Shown here one piece after another: positions 1 to 8,505 of a stretch of DNA of 47,781 nt. Within the stretch, counting starts at the first letter, position 1. Each line of letters begins with the position of its first letter. A model generated the notes under the pieces. It worked only from the letters and a program-made list of their open reading frames with translations. It made no database searches and was not told the origin of the DNA. A program made the translations under genes and the position numbers. The stretch is from CAZWKX01 sp964614095 (GTDB lineage Bacteria; Actinomycetota; Acidimicrobiia; Spongiisociales; UBA11373): positions 1 to 47,781 of the forward strand of contig CAZTJO010000015.1 in assembly GCA_964614095.1 (NCBI GenBank). Direction: 5' to 3'.

Positions 1-1142
<1,142 letters not shown>

Positions 1143-1197
1143 CTGAATCCAACGTGCGTGCTCGCTATGGAGTGCTCGGGGTGCCGAGCACATAAAG

Positions 1198-1316
<119 letters not shown>

Positions 1317-1323
1317 CTTGTTT

Positions 1324-1349
1324 GAGGGGCTGCCGTCAGGCAGCCCCTC
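1324..1349 (+). terminator. Probable rRNA operon terminator hairpin
   Basis: A perfect 11-bp stem, gaggggctgcc at 1324-1334 pairing with ggcagcccctc at 1339-1349 around a gtca loop, directly after the 5S gene. There is no T-run after it, so termination may be intrinsic without U-tract or Rho-assisted. Confidence 0.75.
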
Positions 1350-1519
1350 CCTCGCGTCTGTGGCAGCCGGAGTACGATGTCGGGCCGGTGAGCAGCAAAC
1401 AGCCTTCGGGCAGGAGACCGCGGCGGGCGGCGGACGGGACCGGGGCGTGCAGTGCCGGCAAGGCACCGGGGCGCCATGTCGGCACCCGGGGTGGCGATGG
1501 CTCATTGCCGAATTGGGTG

Positions 1520-2125
1520 ATGGATGAGATCACCCGGGTGACGCCAAAGGCGCATCTGCAGGAAGCTGTGGAGGCACTCGAGAGAGCAGCCGCAGCGGTG
1601 TCGAAGGGGAATCACGGGAAGGCGCTCCAGCATGCGCAGAGGGCGAAGGAGCTCTCGCCGCGGGATGCGACCATCCGCGAAATCATCGGATTGTCGGCGT
1701 ACCGCCTGGGCCGGTGGGAGCAGGCGCTGCGAGAGCTGAGGACGTTTCGGCGCCTGACCGGGGAGACCACCCACCTGCCGGTAGAGATGGACACGCTGCG
1801 AGCCCTGGAGCGGCCCAAGGATGTCGAGACTGCTTGGGCCCAGCTGCAGCGCCTTGGCGGCAGCGAGGCCACAAGAGACGAGGGCAAGGTGGTGTTCGCC
1901 TCGTACCTCCTCGACTCGGAGCGGGCCGCTGAGGCTTGGGAGGTGGTGAAGCCGGGCCGGATCACCTCCGATGTCTCCGAGAGCCGTCATCGAGTGTGGT
2001 ATGTGGCGGCCCGAGTTGCGGCGCGCCTTGGCGACAGGAAGACGGCACTGCAGCTGTACGAGGCCATCACCAGGGCAGATGCAGCATTTCCCGGCCTGGA
2101 CGAGCTCAGGGCGGCGATCGGCTAA
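1520..2125 (+). CDS. Tetratricopeptide-repeat protein, function unknown
   Basis: A 201-residue protein starting at ATG 1520 (MDEITRV). An upstream in-frame extension to 1322 lies in rRNA flank and looks non-coding. Helical-hairpin repeats with TPR spacing are visible: residues 15-50 (ALERAAAAVSKGNHGKALQH... with the A-P signature near ELSPRD), 50-85 (GLSAYRLGRWEQALREL), and near 165-195 (RVAARLGDRKTALQLYEAI). No signal peptide or membrane segment is seen, so it should be cytoplasmic. TPR proteins usually mediate protein-protein contacts, and no enzyme motif is visible. It ends next to the oppositely oriented MBL pseudogene, with a four-base overlap of the two ends. Confidence 0.75.
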   Translation: MDEITRVTPKAHLQEAVEALERAAAAVSKGNHGKALQHAQRAKELSPRDATIREIIGLSAYRLGRWEQALRELRTFRRLTGETTHLPVEMDTLRALERPKDVETAWAQLQRLGGSEATRDEGKVVFASYLLDSERAAEAWEVVKPGRITSDVSESRHRVWYVAARVAARLGDRKTALQLYEAITRADAAFPGLDELRAAIG

Positions 2126-3036
2126 GCCCCGGTTTCGAGCCAGTGCAGGATCCCGGCCGCCTGCATCGGCCAGTAGGTGTTGCGGTCGTAGGTCTCGATT
2201 GCCTCGTCCGAGATGCCTTGGGCCCGGTATTCGTCGAGCACCCAGCGGCGCATGGGGTCGGTCAGGTTGCCGCTGCCGGACGCTGCATCAACCCAGGCGA
2301 CCCATGCCTGGATACGCTCCTCGGCCTGGGCGAGCGCCGCCGGGGGGTCGGGGTGGGGGTCAAAATGGGCAAAACCGAGGAAAGAAGGGTGGCGCTCGGC
2401 AATACGGTGGAGCTGGGTGACGGCCAGTTCGGGATTGAAGTCCGGGGGCGGTGTGACCGGGTGCACCATGTGGCCGTGGGGGAAGGCGATGCCGACGGCG
2501 TCGCCGACATAACAGGCGCCGGTGTCGTCCTCGGAGAAGGCCACGTGGTGTTTGGCATGACCCGGCGTGTAGAGGACGTCGAGGTGGCGGCCACCGCCTA
2601 GCGGAATCCGGTCGCCTTCGTCCAGCACTTTGAGACGGTGGGCATCTACCGGTTCCATGGGGCCTCAAAGGTCTGCCATGCCCTGCTCGCCGTAGATTTG
2701 CGCTGCCGAATCCCGGAGACGGCCGGGGTCGGCCAGGTGACGAGTGCCCCGGCTGTGAACGGCGATCTCGGCGCCCGGGAAACGCCGGGCCAGGTGGCCG
2801 GCTCCGCCGGCGTGGTCCAGGTGGATGCGGGTCACGGCCAGGGTGGCCGCATCATCGATGCCGAGACCATCGAGGGCGCCGTACAGGTGGCCGATGGAGC
2901 GTGAGGGCCCGCATTCGACGAGCAGGCGCTGGGGCGTGTCGAACAGATAGCAGGCGAGCCGCTCGGGCTCATCATGCATGCAGGCGTCGATGAGGTAGAG
3001 GTCGTGGCCGAGGGAGATGGCGGCGGCATCGCCCAT
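2122..3036 (-). pseudogene. MBL-fold metallo-hydrolase interrupted by an in-frame TGA
   Basis: Two open stretches on the minus strand (3036-2665 and 2658-2122) lie in one frame and are separated only by a TGA at 2665-2667 within MADL-stop-GPMEPV. Together they give about 304 residues, the usual length of a beta-lactamase-fold hydrolase. Visible metal-site motifs are IHLDHAGG, TPGHAKHH, YVGDAVG and FAHFD. Homologues as I recall them have Trp before GPMEP, so TGG to TGA is the simplest explanation. The first His of the HxHxDH motif is Arg (TRIHLDH, codon CGC rather than CAC), which would weaken zinc binding. The ATG at 2658 could restart a C-terminal fragment. Alternatives are a sequencing error or stop-codon readthrough. 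Start chosen at ATG 3036 because a TAGGGT box lies 6 nt upstream. Confidence 0.75.
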
Positions 3037-3042
3037 GACCAC

Positions 3043-3048
3043 ACCCTA
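3043..3048 (-). promoter_or_regulatory. Candidate -10 box, leaderless start of the MBL gene
   Basis: TAGGGT on the minus strand lies 6 nt before ATG 3036 and leaves no room for a ribosome binding site. It is one of many copies of this arrangement in the window. Confidence 0.45.
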
Positions 3049-3133
3049 GGGAGCGGATGCCGGGTGGCGGGGAGCGAAAAGAGTGTGTCACTGCAAGGCC
3101 ATACCTTGGACACCACCTCGTGAAAGGCACGTC

Positions 3134-3460
3134 ATGGACCTCAACCTCGTGGTGCTCTCCGGCCGGCTCTGCGCTCCGGCCGAGATACGCCAATTCGACA
3201 ACGGCACCTGCCTGGCTCGCTATCTGCTCACCGTGCGGTCGGAACGGCCGCGGCGGCGGGTCGACGTGCTGCCGGTGACGATGTGGGACCCACCCGACGA
3301 GCTGGTCGACGCCGATCCCAAGGTGGGAATGAGGGTGTGGGCCGCGGGAGCGGTGCAGCGTCGTTTCTGGAGCGAGGCGGAGGGGCGGCGTAGCCGCATC
3401 GAGCTGGTGGCCGAGCAGATCTGCCTGCGGGAGGATTCGGCGGCCGACGACGAGCACTAG
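3134..3460 (+). CDS. Single-stranded DNA-binding protein-like OB-fold protein
   Basis: A 108-residue protein starting at ATG 3134, with a purine-rich ribosome site (gaaagg) 7 nt upstream. The N-terminus (MDLNLVVLSGRL, then AEIRQFDNGTCLARYLLTV) matches the first strands of bacterial SSB OB-folds, in which N-L-V-x-L-x-G-R-L is typical. The later VGMRVWAAGAVQRRFW matches the central strand of the SSB barrel. It is shorter than housekeeping SSB (about 160-180 residues) and lacks the Gly-rich linker and the acidic DDDIPF-type tail that recruits partner proteins. It is therefore probably an accessory SSB-like protein. A TACCTT -10-like hexamer occurs about 30 nt before the start. Confidence 0.7.
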   Translation: MDLNLVVLSGRLCAPAEIRQFDNGTCLARYLLTVRSERPRRRVDVLPVTMWDPPDELVDADPKVGMRVWAAGAVQRRFWSEAEGRRSRIELVAEQICLREDSAADDEH

Positions 3461-3463
3461 CCT
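3458..3463 (+). promoter_or_regulatory. Candidate -10 box, leaderless start of the GGT gene
   Basis: TAGCCT overlaps the TAG stop of the SSB-like gene and stands 7 nt before GTG 3471. The spacing matches other probable leaderless genes in the window. The overlap with a stop codon could be coincidence. Confidence 0.35.
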
Positions 3464-3470
3464 GCCCGAG

Positions 3471-4994
3471 GTGCGACGGGTCTGCATTGCGGCAGCGTCG
3501 GAGATCGCCGCCCACACGGGCGCCGAGATCGCCGATGCCGGAGGCAACGCCGTGGATGCTGCGGTGGCGGCCACGCTGGCGGCTATGTGCACCGATCCGG
3601 GGATCATTGCTCCGGGAGCCGGTGCGTTCATTTTGGTGTGGCCGGCTGCGGGTGAGCCCGTGGTCATCGACGGCTATGCAGAGATGCCGGGGCGCGGACT
3701 CGACGCCGGTTCCGTCGAGGGTTTCGGCGAGCGGGTCCATATGGACTACGGGGGCGGCATGGAAACGCTGATCGGGCATGCCTCCGTGGCCACGCCGGGA
3801 GCCTTCGCCGGCCTCTCGGCTGCGTGCGAGTCACAGGGGCAGCTGTCCTGGGCACAGGTGCTGGAGCCGACGATCCGCTGGGCCGACAACGGGTTCCCAC
3901 TCTCACAGGTGGCTGCCGCCTACCTGGTCTATTCCCGCTCCGCTATCTTCGACCGATTGCCCGAGAGCAGACGCGCGCTGCGGGCCAATGACGGGACTCC
4001 GCTCCACGAGGGCGACACCGTGCACATCGACGGTCTTGCCGATGCACTCCGATCGATCGCGGCGGAGGGCCCGGATTGTTTCTATGCCGGATCGATCGGC
4101 CGCCTGATGGCAGAGGACATGGCGGCCCGCGGCGGGCGGCTGACCGCAGCAGACCTGGAAGCCTATGAGGCCTGGGAGCGCGCTCCGGTTCGGATCCCAT
4201 TCGGGCAATGGGAGGTGGCGGTCAACCCACCTCCGGCCATCGGCGGTGCCGCTGTCGGCGCCATTCTGCTTCTGCTCGACGGCGATGCACCCGATCCTTC
4301 GACTCAAGCGGGCGCCCGGCGAATGGCTGAGGTGCAGCGGGCGGTGCTCGACTACCGCCTGGAGCATATCGACGGCAGCGATGGCTCCGCAACCGCAGCG
4401 GCGACGCTGCTCGAGAAGGCACGCCGCAATGAGCTGCTGGCGTCGCCGTCCACGGTGCACACCTCGGCAGTGGACAGCAGCGGCCTCGCCTGTGCCATCA
4501 CCGCCTCGGCCGGGTACGGGTCCGGGGTGATGATCCCGGGAACCGGGCTCTGGCTGAATAACTCTCTGGGCGAACTGGAGCTTCTGCCCGACGGAAGCGA
4601 CGCCGTGCCGGTGGGGGATAGGCTCCCGTCGAACATGGCCCCGACCATCGCTCGCCGCGACGACGGAGCTGTGCTTGCCGTGGGATCGCCGGGAGCCAGC
4701 AGGATCACCACATCGGTGGCACAGGTGCTGCTCAACTTCGTCCACCTGGGGATGTCGTTGACCGAAGCCGTGGCGCATGCCCGGCTGCATGTCGAGGTGT
4801 TCGAGGATCGGCCGAACATCGCCTGTGAGCCTGGTGTGCCTATTGAAGGATTCGATGATCTCGTCGTACGGCGCTTCCCCGATATCTCCATGTACTTCGG
4901 CGCCGTCGGCGCCGCCATGTGGGACCCGCTCGGAGGGCTGTTTGGAGCAGCGGACCCGCGCCGCGCGGGCCGGGTGGCCGTTGGGGGCTTCTAG
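3471..4994 (+). CDS. ggt: Gamma-glutamyltransferase family protein, cytoplasmic
   Basis: A 507-residue Ntn-hydrolase. Family enzymes cleave themselves before a Thr, which then attacks the gamma-glutamyl bond of glutathione or related compounds. N-terminal EIADAGGNAVDAAVAATLA is the classic family opening. The expected autocleavage Thr is T328 in STVHTSAVD; the second Thr of the usual TTHxSxVD is Val here. The glycine loop reads GSPGASRI (residues 405-412) where GSPGGSRI is common. Most characterised GGTs carry a signal peptide. This one starts directly with the catalytic fold, so it should be cytoplasmic and might act on a gamma-glutamyl or acyl-amide substrate other than extracellular glutathione. 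Start GTG 3471 lies 10 nt after the SSB-like gene. Confidence 0.85.
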   Translation: MRRVCIAAASEIAAHTGAEIADAGGNAVDAAVAATLAAMCTDPGIIAPGAGAFILVWPAAGEPVVIDGYAEMPGRGLDAGSVEGFGERVHMDYGGGMETLIGHASVATPGAFAGLSAACESQGQLSWAQVLEPTIRWADNGFPLSQVAAAYLVYSRSAIFDRLPESRRALRANDGTPLHEGDTVHIDGLADALRSIAAEGPDCFYAGSIGRLMAEDMAARGGRLTAADLEAYEAWERAPVRIPFGQWEVAVNPPPAIGGAAVGAILLLLDGDAPDPSTQAGARRMAEVQRAVLDYRLEHIDGSDGSATAAATLLEKARRNELLASPSTVHTSAVDSSGLACAITASAGYGSGVMIPGTGLWLNNSLGELELLPDGSDAVPVGDRLPSNMAPTIARRDDGAVLAVGSPGASRITTSVAQVLLNFVHLGMSLTEAVAHARLHVEVFEDRPNIACEPGVPIEGFDDLVVRRFPDISMYFGAVGAAMWDPLGGLFGAADPRRAGRVAVGGF

Positions 4995-5088
4995 GCGCGG
5001 CCGACGACGGGGTGCCGGAGCAACGCCATCGCCGGCGCCGGACGCCGAGCGGGACCGGTGATGGCAGGGCCGGAACGATCAGGCCGGG

Positions 5089-5958
5089 TCAGGTGTTCGT
5101 GTCGATCAGTCCCCAGCGGCGCCTGATGAGCCGGTCGAGGCTGCCGAAGAGCAGGGTGTCCACCGCGATGCCGATGCAGAGGATGACGATCATGGTGGCG
5201 AGCAGCCCGGCGGCATCGGCGAACTCGCGGGCGATCTGCAGCTGGACGCCGATGGAGGGCCGGTTGGCGATGATGACAAGCAGTTCCCCCGCCATCAGGC
5301 TGCGCCAGGCGAACGACCACCCCTGTTTCAGGCCGGCGACAAACGACGGCAGGCAAGCCGGCAGGATCACATAGCGGAAGAGGCTCAGGTCTCGGGCGCC
5401 GAGCACTCGGCCGGCCCGGATGTAGATGGGGGGAATGTGGTCGGTGCCCGAGATGAGGCCGTTGGCGATGGCCGGGGCCGCACCGAGGACCACCACAAAC
5501 AGAATCGCCTGCTCGGACAGCTTGAACAGAAGGATGGCGAAGGGGAACCAGGCGATGGAGGGCATGGTCTGGACCCCGGTGATCAGTGAGCCCACTGCAG
5601 TTCTCAACACCTTGATCCGGGTCACCAGACTGCCGACGACGGTGCCCGCCAGCACCGCCAGCGCGAAGCCCGTTAGCGCCCGTCGCAAGGTGATACTTGC
5701 CGCGGTGATCAGGGTGCCGTCGCCGAGGCGCTCGCCGAGTTCACCGAAGACGGTGACCGGTCCGGGAAGCACGTAGGTGGGTCGCCAGCCGCTCCAGACC
5801 ACCACCTGCCAGCCGGCCAGAGCCAGCAGCAGCGCCGCCGCCTTGGGCCAGGTGGCGGACCAGGCTCTGGAGCCGAGCGAAGGGCCGGATCCAACGGGGG
5901 TCTCCAGGGTGTCGAGACCGGTGACCTCCTGCCTGAGGGTGGTCTCAGACATGACCAT
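5089..5958 (-). CDS. ABC importer permease, sulfonate/nitrate/taurine type
   Basis: A 289-residue inner-membrane permease of the SsuC/TauC/NrtB family, third gene of a binding protein-ATPase-permease operon. About six hydrophobic segments are visible, starting with ALLLALAGWQVVVW (residues 40-55). The EAA-like cytoplasmic loop that docks the ATPase is present as IYIRAGRVLGARDLSLFRYVILPA. ATG 5958 was chosen because GGGAGGT lies about 9 nt upstream. ATG 5952 is a second option, and a longer upstream extension is poor in family character. The gene overlaps the end of the ATPase gene, implying translational coupling. The substrate cannot be read from sequence. Confidence 0.88.
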   Translation of the reverse strand: MVMSETTLRQEVTGLDTLETPVGSGPSLGSRAWSATWPKAAALLLALAGWQVVVWSGWRPTYVLPGPVTVFGELGERLGDGTLITAASITLRRALTGFALAVLAGTVVGSLVTRIKVLRTAVGSLITGVQTMPSIAWFPFAILLFKLSEQAILFVVVLGAAPAIANGLISGTDHIPPIYIRAGRVLGARDLSLFRYVILPACLPSFVAGLKQGWSFAWRSLMAGELLVIIANRPSIGVQLQIAREFADAAGLLATMIVILCIGIAVDTLLFGSLDRLIRRRWGLIDTNT

Positions 5959-6742
5959 GGCGGCGCACCTCCCGGCGCAGGCGATCAGTGATCTCGGCGG
6001 CCAGGGCTGAGACCTCCGGAGTCTCGATACGGCGTGGTCTCGGGATCGGGACGTCGAAAGAGGCAGCCAGTCGGCCCGGGCGTGAGGTGAGCACAAACAC
6101 CCGATCGGCGAGCCGGACCGCCTCACGCACGTTGTGGGTCACGAAGACGATGGTGAGATCGAGAGCGCCCCAGAGACTTTCCAGCTCAGCGTGCAGAAGA
6201 TCGCGGGTCATGGCGTCGAGAGCGCCGAAGGGCTCGTCCATGAGCAGGACATCGGCGTCTTGGGCAAAGGCTCGGGCCAGGGCGACTCGCTGCCGCATGC
6301 CCCCGGACAGCTCGTGGGGCCTTTTTGCGGCGAATTCGCCGAGGTGCACGGTCTCGAGCAGGGAGGCGACTCGGGAACGGCGTGCAGAGCGGGGCACCTT
6401 CTGCAGCCGCAGGGCGAGATCCACGTTTCCGGCTGTGGTGAGCCAAGGGAACAGAGCCGGGTCCTGGAACATGAGAGCGCTGCGCCCGTCGACTGTGATG
6501 CAGCCGCTGGTCGGCGCTTCGAGACCCGCGGCCATGTGCAGCAGAGTGCTCTTTCCACACCCCGAGGCGCCAACCACACAAACGAACTCGCCGGGGCACA
6601 CCTCGAGACTGAGCCGGTCGAGTGCAAACACGGCCGCGGGGCCGGCGCCGAATACCTTGCTCACCTCCTCAGCGTGTAGTGCCGGTTGCGGGGCCGGCCT
6701 TGGCGCCGATTCCAGGGTGGTTGCGGTCAGGGTGGCAGTCAT
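5945..6742 (-). CDS. ABC importer ATPase, sulfonate/nitrate/taurine type
   Basis: A 265-residue nucleotide-binding subunit of the SsuB/TauB/NrtD family that powers the neighbouring permease. Visible motifs in order are Walker A GASGCGKST, Q-loop MFQDPALFPW, signature LSGGMRQRVALARA, Walker B VLLMDEPFGALD and the switch His in TIVFVTHNVREA. There is an N-terminal extension of about 20 residues before the core fold (LHAEEVSKVFG). The start ATG 6742 overlaps the stop of the binding-protein gene by ATGA. Confidence 0.92.
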   Translation of the reverse strand: MTATLTATTLESAPRPAPQPALHAEEVSKVFGAGPAAVFALDRLSLEVCPGEFVCVVGASGCGKSTLLHMAAGLEAPTSGCITVDGRSALMFQDPALFPWLTTAGNVDLALRLQKVPRSARRSRVASLLETVHLGEFAAKRPHELSGGMRQRVALARAFAQDADVLLMDEPFGALDAMTRDLLHAELESLWGALDLTIVFVTHNVREAVRLADRVFVLTSRPGRLAASFDVPIPRPRRIETPEVSALAAEITDRLRREVRRHGHV

Positions 6743-7770
6743 AGTCCCGGCACCTTCTTAATGCCTTGCTCGCTGAGCAGGTCGTTCAGTAGATCGAGGG
6801 CGTAGATCCCGGCCAGGTCGAGCGGGTCCAGCAGGCCAACGGCCACGGCGTGATCGGCCGATCCCTGGAGTGAATCGGCGATGGGGTCCCAAGTGAAGGT
6901 GAGGTTTTCCCAGGCGGCCGCAATGACGTCGTCGCCAAGGCGGTAGCCGGTGATGGCCTCGATACCGTCGTTGGTGATCCGGCGCGCCTCGTCCGGGTTC
7001 TCGTTGACAAAACCGGTGGCGGCCAGGTGCCCCTGCAGCAGGCGCCGCACCAAGTCCGGGTTCTCCTCGAGCAGCTGGGTGCGGACGATGAGGTGGGTGG
7101 TGACGAACTCGCCGTCGGGCCACAGGTCGCGCTCGTCGACGAGCACGATGCCCGCGGCCTCGAGGATCAGGCGGGTGGCCCATGGCTCGGGTTCCCAGGC
7201 GCCGTCTATGTCGCCGGTCTGGAAGGCTCGGAGGGTGTCGGCATTGGACTGGGGCCGGATCGACACGTCACCGCCGCCGGTGGTGTCTGCTGCCAGACCC
7301 TGAGCGGCGAGCCAGGCTCGCAGCGCGACGTCCTGAGTGTTTCCCAAGGACGGAGTGGCGAGTGTCGTCCCGACCAGATCTCCGGGGGTCTCGATTCCCG
7401 GACGAACAACGAGGAAAGCGCCGCCCGAGGTGGCACCCGCGATGATACGGAGAGCGGCGCCATCCGATTGGGCGAAGCCGTTGATGGCGGGATTGGGGCC
7501 GATGTAGGAGGCATCAATCGCCCCGGCGAAGAGGGCCTGGATGGCCTCCGTGCCGGAGTTGAAGTATGTGGTCTCGAGGACGACGTCGGGACCCAGCGCA
7601 TCGGGGATGAGTCCGCTGTCGACGCCGACGATGGCCGTGGCGTGGGTCACATTGGGGAAGTAGCCGAGCCGAAGAGTCTCCTGGCCTTGTTCGCTTGAGG
7701 AATCGCCACAAGAGGCCAGCAGGGCGGCGGCCAGCAGGAAGGGGAGAAGGCGGGGACGTTTGAAAGTCAT
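6739..7770 (-). CDS. Substrate-binding lipoprotein of the ABC importer
   Basis: A 343-residue solute-binding protein of the SsuA/TauA/NrtA-type family (NMT1-like fold), probably lipid-anchored outside the membrane. The N-terminus has basic residues, a hydrophobic run and the lipobox LASC, with Cys21 as the anchor. Mature motifs include LRLGYFPNVTHA, YIGPNPAING and DIDGAWEPEPWA, usual in aliphatic sulfonate, nitrate or thiamine-precursor binders. ATG 7770 was chosen over the upstream start at 7812 because the signal peptide begins there and an AGGGAA site lies about 9 nt upstream. It is the first gene of the importer operon, divergent from an Rrf2 regulator. Ligand unknown; a sulfur source is a reasonable guess. 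Confidence 0.88.
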   Translation of the reverse strand: MTFKRPRLLPFLLAAALLASCGDSSSEQGQETLRLGYFPNVTHATAIVGVDSGLIPDALGPDVVLETTYFNSGTEAIQALFAGAIDASYIGPNPAINGFAQSDGAALRIIAGATSGGAFLVVRPGIETPGDLVGTTLATPSLGNTQDVALRAWLAAQGLAADTTGGGDVSIRPQSNADTLRAFQTGDIDGAWEPEPWATRLILEAAGIVLVDERDLWPDGEFVTTHLIVRTQLLEENPDLVRRLLQGHLAATGFVNENPDEARRITNDGIEAITGYRLGDDVIAAAWENLTFTWDPIADSLQGSADHAVAVGLLDPLDLAGIYALDLLNDLLSEQGIKKVPGL

Positions 7771-7800
7771 GGCGTTGTGTTCCCTGGCTGTGGTGTTGTA

Positions 7801-7850
7801 TATTGTCGACATAAAATATAAAGAATACTAACTATGTCGTAATATAGAGG
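7801..7850. promoter_or_regulatory. AT-rich divergent promoter/operator region
   Basis: This roughly 50-bp AT-rich island stands out in GC-rich surroundings, between the importer operon (minus) and the Rrf2 gene (plus). It holds the palindrome tgtcgaca at 7804-7811 and a 7-bp inverted repeat, cgacata at 7807-7813 and tatgtcg at 7833-7839, separated by 19 nt. A position just before the importer start suits an operator. Binding by the adjacent Rrf2 protein is inference. Confidence 0.45.
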
Positions 7851-7896
7851 AAGCGGTGCGCCGGGTCAACCGCCTCACGCGGGCCGGCAACGCGGG

Positions 7897-7902
7897 TAGT
7901 GT
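7897..7902 (+). promoter_or_regulatory. Candidate -10 box for the Rrf2 gene
   Basis: TAGTGT lies 27 nt before ATG 7930, leaving a short leader that contains a purine-rich AGGAA site near the start. No convincing -35 box is seen. Confidence 0.35.
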
Positions 7903-7929
7903 GCGCACCCAGGACGATCAGGAACGCAG

Positions 7930-8376
7930 ATGTGGGTTACACGTCGAGCTGACTACGCCACACGTGCGGTGTTGGCCCTCACCTTGGCCGGAGGCGGGGA
8001 GGCTTTGACGCTGAATGACCTGGCGCAGCGAACAGCAGCGCCCCGGTCCGTGATGGAGCAGGTCATGCGTCAGCTCCGCAGTGCCGGGTTGGTGCGTTCG
8101 GAAAGGGGACCCGCTGGGGGATACCGATTGAATCACGATCCGGCCGACATCACCCTGGAGCGGGTGGTGCGGCTGTTTAAAGGGCAGCTGGCGCCCATCG
8201 GCTGTGCCACTCGAAAGGAGCCGGAGCCGTGCCCCATGGAGGTGGGATGTACGTTGCGTGCGGTGTGGGGTGAGGTGCGCGAGGCGACCATCGCCATGCT
8301 GGAGGGGGTGAGCTTCGCCGACCTGGCTGCCGGGGCCTCGGGGCCGTGGCTGACGCTGGGCCGTGGGGACTCCTAG
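7930..8376 (+). CDS. Rrf2-family regulator with three cysteines
   Basis: A 148-residue transcription factor. The N-terminal winged helix-turn-helix opens RRADYATRAVLALTLAG, followed by the recognition region SVMEQVMRQLRSAGLVRSERGPAGGYRL, the standard Rrf2/IscR layout. Three cysteines (C92, C101, C107) lie where IscR- and NsrR-type members hold an iron-sulfur cluster, so it may sense oxygen, NO, redox state or cluster supply. Cysteine-synthesis regulators of this family usually lack this triad. It is divergent from the ABC importer and probably regulates it. Target and ligand are inference. Confidence 0.88.
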   Translation: MWVTRRADYATRAVLALTLAGGGEALTLNDLAQRTAAPRSVMEQVMRQLRSAGLVRSERGPAGGYRLNHDPADITLERVVRLFKGQLAPIGCATRKEPEPCPMEVGCTLRAVWGEVREATIAMLEGVSFADLAAGASGPWLTLGRGDS

Positions 8377-8505
8377 AGGAGGGAGGCGGCGCGAAGCGAG
8401 GCGCCGGCCGGCGGGCGGGCCGGCCCCGGTCTGAAGCACCTTTCTCAGCTTTTTCCCAGGCAAAAACACTGCGGCGAGGGCCGGGTGGTCTACGGTTGGC
8501 GCGTT

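Noticed and set aside
2122..3042. TGA recoded as Trp or selenocysteine in the MBL gene
   Set aside because: Many genes in the window end in TGA, often in tight overlaps (GTGA, ATGA), so TGA is a stop here. No selenocysteine hairpin was seen after it and the site is a Trp position, not a redox site.
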